From Comamonas sp. Y33R10-2 (GTDB lineage: Bacteria > Pseudomonadota > Gammaproteobacteria > Burkholderiales > Burkholderiaceae_C), in the NCBI RefSeq assembly GCF_019355935.1, contig NZ_CP079925.1, positions 3,410,001-3,474,000 of the forward strand: DNA of 64,000 nucleotides, in the 5' to 3' direction. How positions within the stretch are numbered: the first letter of the stretch is position 1; each line of letters opens with the position of its first letter. Both the position numbers and the translations under genes were made by a program. Shown here one piece after another: positions 28,533 through 35,565 of the stretch. The notes beneath the pieces are model-generated. The model saw only the letters and a list, made by a program, of their open reading frames with translations. It was not told the origin of the DNA and ran no database searches.

Positions 28533-29891
28533 ATGTTTAAGAAAATTTTGGTTGCCAATCGGGGCGAAATTGCCCTGCGCATCCAGCGCGCTTGCCGTGA
28601 GCTGGGTATCAAAGCGGTGATGGTTTATTCCGAAGCCGACCGAGATGCCAAGTACGTCAAGCTCGCCGACGAAGCCGTGTGTATTGGCCCAGCGCCCTCG
28701 GGACTGAGCTATTTGAATATGCCTGCACTCATTTCGGCTGCCGAAGTGACGGATGCTGAGGCGATTCACCCCGGCTACGGCTTCTTGGCTGAGAACGCTG
28801 ACTTCGCCGAGCGCGTTGAAAAAAGCGGTTTCACCTTTATTGGCCCGACACCCGAGAACATCCGCATCATGGGTGACAAGGTTTCGGCCAAGCAAGCCAT
28901 GATCAAGGCAGGCGTGCCTTGCGTGCCCGGCTCGGACGGTGAGTTGCCTGACGATCCTGCACTGATCAAGCGCATTGCCAAGGCCGTGGGATACCCTGTG
29001 ATCATCAAAGCCTCCGGTGGCGGTGGTGGTCGCGGCATGCGCGTGGTACACACCGAAGCTGCTTTGGTGAACGCCGTGCAAATGACCAAGGCGGAAGCTG
29101 CTGCAGCTTTCGGCAATCCTGCGGTCTACATGGAAAAGTACCTGCAAAATCCGCGTCACGTGGAAATTCAGGTCATTGCCGACACCTTCAAGAACGCCGT
29201 TTATCTGGGCGAGCGCGACTGCTCCATGCAGCGTCGTCACCAAAAGGTGATTGAAGAAGCTCCGGCTCCAGGTATTCCTCGCAAGCTGATCGAGCGCATC
29301 GGTGAGCGCTGCGTGACTGCTTGCAAGAAGATTGGTTACCGCGGTGCGGGCACGTTCGAGTTCTTGTACGAAAACGGCGAGTTCTACTTCATTGAAATGA
29401 ACACCCGCGTGCAGGTTGAGCACCCTGTCTCTGAGCTGATTACCGGCGTGGATATTGTTCGCACCCAAATCATGGTGGCGGCCGGCGAAAAGCTGCCCTT
29501 CACCCAGCGTCAGGTTGAGTTCAAGGGCCATGCCATTGAATGCCGCATCAACGCTGAAGATGCCTACAAGTTCACACCTTCGCCTGGACGCATCACCACA
29601 TGGCATGCACCTGGCGGCCCGGGTGTGCGCGTGGACTCGCATGTGTACAACAACTACTTTGTGCCGCCTCACTACGACTCGATGATTGGCAAAATCATCA
29701 CGTACGGCGACACCCGCGACCAGGCCATTGCGCGTATGCGCACTGCTCTGCTAGAGACCGTGGTTGAAGGCATCAGCACGAACATTGCGCTGCACCAGGA
29801 TTTGATGGTGGACGCGAAGTTCCTAGAGGGTGGTACCAATATCCACTATTTGGAAGAGTGGCTGACACGTCGTAACCCGACCAAACGATGA
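28533..29891 (+). CDS. accC: AccC, biotin carboxylase
   Basis: ATP-dependent carboxylation of the AccB biotin. N-terminal [22 protein letters not shown]-type ATP-grasp segment [53 protein letters not shown] and VEHPVSE are all intact. Length 452 aa is normal. ATG 28533 begins the conserved N-terminus ([11 protein letters not shown]); an in-frame ATG at 28464 would add 23 unrelated residues. Confidence 0.98.
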   Translation: MFKKILVANRGEIALRIQRACRELGIKAVMVYSEADRDAKYVKLADEAVCIGPAPSGLSYLNMPALISAAEVTDAEAIHPGYGFLAENADFAERVEKSGFTFIGPTPENIRIMGDKVSAKQAMIKAGVPCVPGSDGELPDDPALIKRIAKAVGYPVIIKASGGGGGRGMRVVHTEAALVNAVQMTKAEAAAAFGNPAVYMEKYLQNPRHVEIQVIADTFKNAVYLGERDCSMQRRHQKVIEEAPAPGIPRKLIERIGERCVTACKKIGYRGAGTFEFLYENGEFYFIEMNTRVQVEHPVSELITGVDIVRTQIMVAAGEKLPFTQRQVEFKGHAIECRINAEDAYKFTPSPGRITTWHAPGGPGVRVDSHVYNNYFVPPHYDSMIGKIITYGDTRDQAIARMRTALLETVVEGISTNIALHQDLMVDAKFLEGGTNIHYLEEWLTRRNPTKR

Positions 29892-29916
29892 GCTGGCCAT
29901 TGCCGCTTTGATTTCT

Positions 29917-29957
29917 GATGCTGGCCTCTGGCAACGGAGACCAGCATTTTCGTTTTT
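29917..29957 (+). terminator. Probable terminator after accC
   Basis: ATGCTGG (29918-29924) pairs with CCAGCAT (29941-29947), inner CTC/GAG pairing, followed by TTTCGTTTTT. It would separate accBC from prmA. Confidence 0.7.
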
Positions 29958-30038
29958 CAGGAATATATGGTTTATGCAGCTAGATAGAGGCAGCGCCTTG
30001 TATCTATGCCCTGCATAGCCCCCATGAAAGGATTGGCC

Positions 30039-30929
30039 ATGTACGAGCTGAGCCTAATGTGCCCGGAAGACCGGGTCGAGACCATGAGCGACGCGCTTGA
30101 TGCATTGGATGCATTGAGCGTGTCTGTTGAAGATGCCGATGCACAGACGGATGCCGAGCAGGCCCTGTTTGGCGAGCCCGGTATGCCTGCGCCCAAGGAG
30201 GGCTGGAACCGTAGCCGCGTGATTGCGCTGTTCCCCACCCAAGCAGCTGCTGCAGAAGCACGTGACTTGCTGGTGCCCCAAGAGTTTTTTGAGGGCTGCA
30301 AAATTTTGGCCCTCAAGCCAGTGCCTGATCAAGACTGGGTGCGCCTGACGCAATCTCAGTTTGAGCCTGTGGACATTACCCCTGAGTTCTGGATTGTTCC
30401 CACTTGGCACGAGTTGCCAGAGCAAGCCAAGATCAGCATTCGTTTGGACCCTGGTCTGGCGTTTGGTACGGGTACACACCCCACGACCCGTATGTGCCTG
30501 CGCTGGATTTCACGCCAGCCTAAGGACACGCTAGGCCGCACGCTGGACTACGGCTGTGGCTCCGGCATTTTGGCCATTGGTGCTGCCAAGTTTGGCGCGA
30601 CGCAAATCGATGCAGTGGATATTGATCCCGCAGCGGTGGAGTCCACCAACTACAACAGCAGCGCCAACCACGTTGAAGTGAAGGCAGGTCTGCCTGAAGC
30701 TGCGGGCGGCGAGTACAACACCGTGTTGGCCAATATTTTGGCCACCCCGCTCAAGGTACTGGCTCCGCTGCTGTGCGGACGTGTTCAGGCCGGAGGTAAT
30801 TTGGTGCTGGCCGGTATTTTGGAGCGCCAAGCCGATGAGCTTAAAGAAGCCTACGCGCCTTACCTTAAGCTTGAAGTAGCTGACAGCCAAGATGGCTGGA
30901 TCTTGATGACCGCCCAACGCGCCGCTTGA
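30039..30929 (+). CDS. prmA: PrmA, ribosomal protein L11 methyltransferase
   Basis: S-adenosylmethionine-dependent trimethylation of L11. The N-terminal substrate domain (MYELSLMCPEDRVETMSDAL) is followed by the linker RLDPGLAFGTGTHPTTRMCLRW, the SAM motif LDYGCGSGILAIGAAKFG, AVDIDPAAVEST and the NILATPLKVLAPLL segment corresponding to the NPPF-like motif. Length 296 aa. ATG 30039 has GAAAGGA upstream. It keeps the accB-accC-prmA order. Confidence 0.96.
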   Translation: MYELSLMCPEDRVETMSDALDALDALSVSVEDADAQTDAEQALFGEPGMPAPKEGWNRSRVIALFPTQAAAAEARDLLVPQEFFEGCKILALKPVPDQDWVRLTQSQFEPVDITPEFWIVPTWHELPEQAKISIRLDPGLAFGTGTHPTTRMCLRWISRQPKDTLGRTLDYGCGSGILAIGAAKFGATQIDAVDIDPAAVESTNYNSSANHVEVKAGLPEAAGGEYNTVLANILATPLKVLAPLLCGRVQAGGNLVLAGILERQADELKEAYAPYLKLEVADSQDGWILMTAQRAA

Positions 30930-30983
30930 TACAGGTCCGCACCTTAACGGGTGCGGGTTGTTGCTGCCTACATTTGCCATCCG

Positions 30984-32189
30984 ATGAGCCAAGTTACCCG
31001 TTGCCCCTCCTGTGGAACCCGCTTCAAAGTGGTTGCAGACCAGTTGCGCATCTCGCAAGGCTGGGTGCGCTGCGGCAGGTGTCAAGGCGTATTTGATGCA
31101 TCGCAGGATTTGCAGTCCGTGCCCGATGAATTGCTGGTGCCTAGAGCCTTGCAACCTATGGGGCAGACCCCTGTAGAGCGACAAGAATCTATTGCGCATT
31201 CAGATGAGCTTGAATCAACGCATGCTCCTGTTTTGGAAGCGGTAAGTGCTGATGAAGAAAAGGCTTTAGCCCAATCTGGTTCAAACTTGCCCGGCGAGAA
31301 ATCTCTGGATGAAGTGCTTGAGGCGGCTGAAGATGAGGCGGCGCGCGCCGCTGATGCGGCTGATTTGAGCGATCAAATTCAGCCCGGCTCTTCACTTGCC
31401 TCTGTCGCAGCGCCGCAAGTCACAGAGCCTTCGTTTGTCGATCAGGCCCGCCCTTTGCTCGATAAGGATGAGCCTTTGGCTGCAGAACGTGAGGCTCAGA
31501 CAGAGACCACTGTAGAAGTCCAATCTGCGGATGCTCCTTTGCCCATTCCTGCGGATGAGTCCAAACCCGCTGCACTTGCATTGCAGCTTGCTGCGGATGC
31601 GGATCGCGATGCAGATGACAACAAGGGTGACGAGGTCCAAGACGAACTCGAAAAAGCCGCACCTGAAAGTGATGAGCTTGGCTTTATACGCGAGGCACGG
31701 CGTAAAGCTTTTTGGCAATCCACTGGCATGCGCATTGCGTTGGTCGTGGGCTCTTTGGCTGCCGCAGCAGGTGTTGTGAGTCAGCATGCATGGCAGCAAC
31801 GCGATGCGCTGGCGGCGCAATATCCAGCGTTAACGCCGACTCTTACCAGCGCATGCAACTTGGCTGGTTGCGAGTTGCAGGCGCGGCGTCAAATTGCTGA
31901 CGTGGTGATCAATGGCTCTGGCTTTAAGCAACTGGCCGATGCGCATAAGTATCAGTGGAGCCTGACGCTTGAAAACCGTTCTGATGTCGCCGTAGCCATG
32001 CCGATGGCTGAGTTGACACTGACGGATTCGCAGGACAAACCGCTGCTCAGGCGCGTGATAGATCTTCAATCTCTGGGTGCGCCAGCGCAGTTGCAGGCCC
32101 GCGAAGAGTGGAGCGTTAGCGTGCCTGTTCAAGTGCAGGAGCTTGATGCCCCCGTGGCCGGCTACCGTGCACTGGTTTTTTACCCTTAA
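30984..32189 (+). CDS. DUF3426 zinc-ribbon membrane protein
   Basis: A 401-aa protein with an N-terminal MJ0042-type zinc ribbon (two CxxC pairs, CPSCGTRF and CGRCQGVF), a long acidic Ala/Glu/Asp-rich linker (residues about 50-240), one membrane helix (MRIALVVGSLAAAAGVVS) and a C-terminal DUF3426 domain that would face the periplasm (residues about 280-401, with ending PVAGYRALVFYP). Function unknown; it is commonly found after prmA in Burkholderiales. The linker DNA is repeat-like and compositionally biased. Confidence 0.88.
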   Translation: MSQVTRCPSCGTRFKVVADQLRISQGWVRCGRCQGVFDASQDLQSVPDELLVPRALQPMGQTPVERQESIAHSDELESTHAPVLEAVSADEEKALAQSGSNLPGEKSLDEVLEAAEDEAARAADAADLSDQIQPGSSLASVAAPQVTEPSFVDQARPLLDKDEPLAAEREAQTETTVEVQSADAPLPIPADESKPAALALQLAADADRDADDNKGDEVQDELEKAAPESDELGFIREARRKAFWQSTGMRIALVVGSLAAAAGVVSQHAWQQRDALAAQYPALTPTLTSACNLAGCELQARRQIADVVINGSGFKQLADAHKYQWSLTLENRSDVAVAMPMAELTLTDSQDKPLLRRVIDLQSLGAPAQLQAREEWSVSVPVQVQELDAPVAGYRALVFYP

Positions 32190-32213
32190 TCAATTTCTGA
32201 AAGAAAAAGCACC

Positions 32214-33113
32214 ATGGCTGCTTTGATCTGTGGATCGCTGGCGTTCGACAACATCATGACCTTTGACGGTCGTTTTGCGGACCAGATTCTTCCCGACCAA
32301 CTGCATATTCTGAATGTGTCGTTTCTAGTGCCCACGCTGCGTCGCGACTTTGGTGGTTGCGCTGGCAATATCGCATACAGCCTGAAGCTGCTGGGTGGCG
32401 ATGCGCGCCCGATGGCGATGGTCGGCAGCGACGGTGCTGACTATGTTCAGCGCTTTAAAGATTTGGGCATTGAAACTCGCCACGTGGGTCAGCTGCAAGC
32501 TACGCACACGGCTCAGTGCATGATCATGACGGACCATGACAACAACCAGATCACGGCCTTCCACCCCGGCGCCATGATGCAGGCGCACGAGAACCAAATC
32601 ACGGCGGATATGGCTGCCGAAATCAAGGTCGGCATCGTGGCCCCCGATGGCCGCCAAGCCATGATTGATCACGCTGCGCAGTTTAAGGCCGCAGGCATTG
32701 CGTTTGTGTTCGATCCGGGCCAAGGTTTGCCCATGTTCAATGGTGATGAGCTCAAGGCTTTCATCGAGCAGGCTGACTGGGTTGCAGTGAATGACTATGA
32801 AGGCAAGATGCTCAGCGAGCGTACCGGCCTGAGCTTTGCGCAAATCTCGCAGCAGGTGCGTGGCCTGATTGTGACGCTGGGCGCTGAAGGCTGCGAAGTT
32901 TGGCAAAACGGCGAGAAGACACTGGTGGCTGCTGTGAAACCAGCGGCTGTGGTTGACCCTACCGGCTGCGGCGATGCATGGCGTGGTGCCTTCCTGTTTG
33001 GCTTGGAGCGTGGCTGGGACCTAGTGCGCTGTGCCGAGCTGGGCAACCGCATGGGTGCGCTGAAAATTGCGAGCCGCGGCCCGCAAAATTATCAGCTGGA
33101 CTTTCAGCCTTGA
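32214..33113 (+). CDS. PfkB-family sugar/nucleoside kinase (adenosine kinase-like)
   Basis: Ribokinase-fold kinase of 299 aa. ALICGSLAFDNIM at the N-terminus, DFGGCAGNIAYSLKLLGG (substrate Gly-Gly region), and the C-terminal PfkB signature VVDPTGCGDAWRGAFLFGL with the catalytic Asp are visible. HPGAMMQAHEN resembles adenosine-kinase-like members. The substrate cannot be fixed from sequence alone. It is 24 nt after the DUF3426 gene and followed by a terminator. Confidence 0.88.
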   Translation: MAALICGSLAFDNIMTFDGRFADQILPDQLHILNVSFLVPTLRRDFGGCAGNIAYSLKLLGGDARPMAMVGSDGADYVQRFKDLGIETRHVGQLQATHTAQCMIMTDHDNNQITAFHPGAMMQAHENQITADMAAEIKVGIVAPDGRQAMIDHAAQFKAAGIAFVFDPGQGLPMFNGDELKAFIEQADWVAVNDYEGKMLSERTGLSFAQISQQVRGLIVTLGAEGCEVWQNGEKTLVAAVKPAAVVDPTGCGDAWRGAFLFGLERGWDLVRCAELGNRMGALKIASRGPQNYQLDFQP

Positions 33114-33154
33114 TACCTTGATTAGCGTACTTGGTGCGCTGATCTGATGCATGT

Positions 33155-33193
33155 AAAAAAGCCCGACTCTCGCAAGCGAGATCGGGCTTTTTT
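33155..33193. terminator. Terminator after the PfkB kinase
   Basis: AAAAAAGCCCGA-TCTCGC-AA-GCGAGA-TCGGGCTTTTTT forms a long perfect stem with A and T tracts, so it can serve the convergent histone-like gene too. Confidence 0.92.
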
Positions 33194-33217
33194 ATTGCGC
33201 GCCGGTCAGTAAGCTGA

Positions 33218-34096
33218 TTAAGGCTTGTTGCCTGTGGGGAATGGCCATGCAGCTTGAGGTGCAAGGCGAGTTTGAGCCACAGGTGCAGCAGTTTCTGCCA
33301 CGGGTGCAGGGGCAGCCTTCTTAGCAGGAGCAGCAGCCTTCTTGGCAGTCTTGGCAGGAGCAGCCTTCTTGGCAGGAGCAGCAGCCTTCTTGGCAGGAGC
33401 AGCAGCCTTCTTGGCAGGAGCAGCAGCCTTCTTGGCAGGAGCAGCAGCCTTCTTGGCAGGAGCAGCAGCCTTCTTGGCAGGAGCAGCGGCCTTCTTGGCA
33501 GGAGCAGCAGCCTTCTTGGCAGGAGCAGCGGCCTTGGCAGTAGTTGCAGCCTTCTTAGGAGCAGCAGCCTTGGCAGTAGTTGCGGCCTTCTTAGGCGCAG
33601 CAGCCTTGGCAGTAGTTGCAGCCTTCTTAGGAGCAGCAGCCTTGGCAGTAGTTGCAGCCTTCTTAGGCGCAGCAGCCTTGGCAGTAGTTGCAGCCTTCTT
33701 AGGTGCAGCAGCCTTGGCAGTAGTTGCAGCCTTCTTAGGCGCAGCAGCCTTGGCAGTAGTTGCAGCCTTCTTAGGCGCAGCAGCCTTGGCAGTAGTTGCA
33801 GCCTTCTTAGGCGCAGCAGCCTTGGCAGTAGTTGCAGCCTTCTTAGGCGCAGCAGCCTTGGCAGTAGTTGCAGCCTTCTTAGGCGCAGCAGCCTTGGCAG
33901 TAGTTGCAGCCTTCTTAGGAGCAGCAGCCTTGGCAGTAGTTGCAGCCTTCTTAGGAGCAGCAGCCTTGGCAGTTGTTGCAGCCTTCTTAGAAGCAGCAGC
34001 TTTCTTCACAACTTCAGCCTTGGGCGCGGCCGCCTTCTTGGCAGTTACTTTTTTCTCGGGTGTGGCCTTGGCGGCCGTCTTCTTCGCAGTTGCCAT
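33218..34096 (-). CDS. Histone H1-like Ala/Lys-rich protein with tandem repeats
   Basis: A 292-aa very basic protein made of Ala, Lys, Pro and Thr. After MATAKKTAAKATPEKK and a short unique part come 13 copies of a 12-residue unit (KAAAPKKAATTA, first copy variant with Ser for Pro) and then about 8 copies of a 7-residue unit (KKAAAPA), followed by a unique tail ending PFPTGNKP. Such H1/AlgP/PhaF-like proteins bind DNA non-specifically and help compact the nucleoid. AAGGAG precedes the double ATG (34099, 34096); the second gives better spacing. Copy number is likely to vary between strains. Confidence 0.88.
   Translation of the reverse strand: MATAKKTAAKATPEKKVTAKKAAAPKAEVVKKAAASKKAATTAKAAAPKKAATTAKAAAPKKAATTAKAAAPKKAATTAKAAAPKKAATTAKAAAPKKAATTAKAAAPKKAATTAKAAAPKKAATTAKAAAPKKAATTAKAAAPKKAATTAKAAAPKKAATTAKAAAPKKAATTAKAAAPKKAATTAKAAAPAKKAAAPAKKAAAPAKKAAAPAKKAAAPAKKAAAPAKKAAAPAKKAAAPAKKAAPAKTAKKAAAPAKKAAPAPVAETAAPVAQTRLAPQAAWPFPTGNKP
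33351..33531. repeat. 21-bp tandem array in the histone-like gene
   Basis: Eight CTTCTTGGCAGGAG units spaced exactly 21 bp (33365 to 33512) on the plus strand, encoding KKAAAPA on the minus strand. Most units are identical, two carry GCGGC in place of GCAGC. Confidence 0.9.
33532..33999. repeat. 36-bp tandem array in the histone-like gene
   Basis: Thirteen CTTCTTAG units spaced exactly 36 bp (33551 to 33983). The array encodes KAAAPKKAATTA. Units differ by silent A/C/T changes and the last (first in the protein) is a diverged variant. Confidence 0.92.
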
Positions 34097-34125
34097 CATT
34101 TTCTCCTTCGTTGATTTGCATAAGA

Positions 34126-34150
34126 CGTCCAGCTTTTTTGTGGCTGGACG
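34126..34150 (-). promoter_or_regulatory. Perfect 8-bp inverted repeat in the 5' region of the histone-like gene
   Basis: CGTCCAGC (34126-34133) and GCTGGACG (34143-34150) form a hairpin 30 nt upstream of the start codon; the loop is A-rich on the sense strand. It may be a 5' UTR hairpin or an operator. Confidence 0.4.
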
Positions 34151-34272
34151 ATTCAAAGCGATGTGGAGTTACGTATCGCTAGGAACACAAATTTGCTTCA
34201 CGTCAAAACTTCTATTTTTATAGCAATGAAGTGAAGCAAGTCATGACTCGCATTGTGCCTGCTTAGAAGCAA

Positions 34273-35364
34273 TTAATCCCAAGAAAGTGCACCACCGGTT
34301 TGATACTCGATCACTCGTGTCTCAAAGAAGTTACGTTCTTTCTTCAAATCGATCATTTCGCTCATCCAAGGGAAGGGATTCTCCTCACCCGGGAACAACT
34401 CTTCCAGACCAATTTGCGTGGCGCGGCGGTTGGCGATGTAGCGCAGATAGCCCTTGAACATAGACGCATTCATGCCCAGCACGCCACGTGGCATGGTGTC
34501 TTCAGCGTACTGATATTCAAGCTCTACAGCCTTGATGAATAGCTCATTGATTTCTTGCTTGAACTCGGCGGTCCACAGCTGCGGATTTTCGAGCTTGAGT
34601 TGGTTAATCAAATCGATGCCGAAGTTGCAGTGCATGGACTCGTCACGCAGGATGTATTGGTACTGCTCGGCAGCGCCGGTCATCTTGTTTTGACGACCCA
34701 GCGCCAAAATTTGCGTGAAGCCCACGTAGAAGAACAGGCCTTCCATCAAGCAAGCAAAAACGATCAGCGACTTGAGCAAAGTCTGGTCGGTTTCGAACGT
34801 GCCGGTGTGGAAGTTGGGGTCACTGATAGCGTCGATGAACGGGATCAGGAACTCGTCCTTATCGCGGATGGACTTGACCTCGTTATAGGCGTTGAAAATT
34901 TCGCCTTCATCCAGACCCAACGATTCCACGATGTATTGGTAGGCGTGGGTGTGAATCGCTTCTTCAAACGCTTGGCGCAGCAAGAACTGGCGGCACTCAG
35001 GCGCAGTGATGTGGCGGTAGGTGCCCAGCACAATGTTGTTGGCGGCCAGCGAGTCGGCTGTCACGAAGAAGCCGAGATTGCGCTTGATGATGCGGCGCTC
35101 GTCTTCGGTCAGACCATTAGGGTCCTTCCACAAAGCGATGTCGCGCGTCATGTTCACTTCCTGCGGCATCCAGTGATTAGCGCAGGTAGCCAGATACTTT
35201 TCCCAGGCCCACTTGTACTTGAAGGGAACCAGCTGGTTCACGTCAGTCTTGGCGTTGATGATGCGCTTGTCAGCAGCATTCACGCGCTTGTGGGTGCTGG
35301 GGGATGCGCCGGCTTCTGCACTGGTGGCGGAAGGGGTGAAGGTGTCGTCGTCAAAGCTCAGCAT
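34273..35364 (-). CDS. nrdB: NrdB, class I ribonucleotide reductase beta subunit
   Basis: Diiron/radical subunit that generates the radical for NrdA. Metal-ligand helices are visible: [32 protein letters not shown] and [19 protein letters not shown]. The C-terminus ends TGGALSWD, the usual NrdA-docking tail type. 363 aa from ATG 35364 with AAGGAA upstream; an in-frame ATG at 35403 is possible but weaker. It is downstream of nrdA on the minus strand, separated by 201 nt that carry a dispersed hairpin repeat. Confidence 0.96.
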   Translation of the reverse strand: MLSFDDDTFTPSATSAEAGASPSTHKRVNAADKRIINAKTDVNQLVPFKYKWAWEKYLATCANHWMPQEVNMTRDIALWKDPNGLTEDERRIIKRNLGFFVTADSLAANNIVLGTYRHITAPECRQFLLRQAFEEAIHTHAYQYIVESLGLDEGEIFNAYNEVKSIRDKDEFLIPFIDAISDPNFHTGTFETDQTLLKSLIVFACLMEGLFFYVGFTQILALGRQNKMTGAAEQYQYILRDESMHCNFGIDLINQLKLENPQLWTAEFKQEINELFIKAVELEYQYAEDTMPRGVLGMNASMFKGYLRYIANRRATQIGLEELFPGEENPFPWMSEMIDLKKERNFFETRVIEYQTGGALSWD

Positions 35365-35473
35365 TCTCGAATTCCTTATTGGAAAAAGCTGGGTGCAGTG
35401 CAATCAACATCCAGCCTTCTGATTTATCTATTTACTCAATGCCAGTGAAAACTGGCTCGGCCCAAGCGAGAGA

Positions 35474-35557
35474 CATCAAGCAAGGGCCGCCCCGCAGCGA
35501 GGATGTCGTCCCCCTCCCGAAGAGAGAGGGGGAAGGCGCATAGCGCCTCAGGGGGTG
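35474..35557 (-). repeat. Dispersed hairpin repeat, copy 3 (3' of nrdA)
   Basis: In nrdA sense orientation it starts 8 nt after the nrdA stop. Hairpin 1 is GGCGC-TAT-GCGCC, hairpin 2 CCCCTC...GAGGGG, then GACGAC and the GCTGCGGGGCGGCCCTTGCT block. It lies between nrdA and nrdB. Confidence 0.85.
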
Positions 35558-35565
35558 CCAGTTAA

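Noticed and set aside
33351..33999. Regular repeats that might suggest a CRISPR array
   Set aside because: Units are contiguous coding repeats without spacers of unique sequence.
33342..34223. Ala/Val/Phe- or Ser/Leu/Gly-repeat frames on the plus strand across the histone-like gene
   Set aside because: Repeats with periods divisible by 3 keep all frames open on both strands; only the minus-strand Lys/Ala frame has a ribosome site and makes a known protein type.
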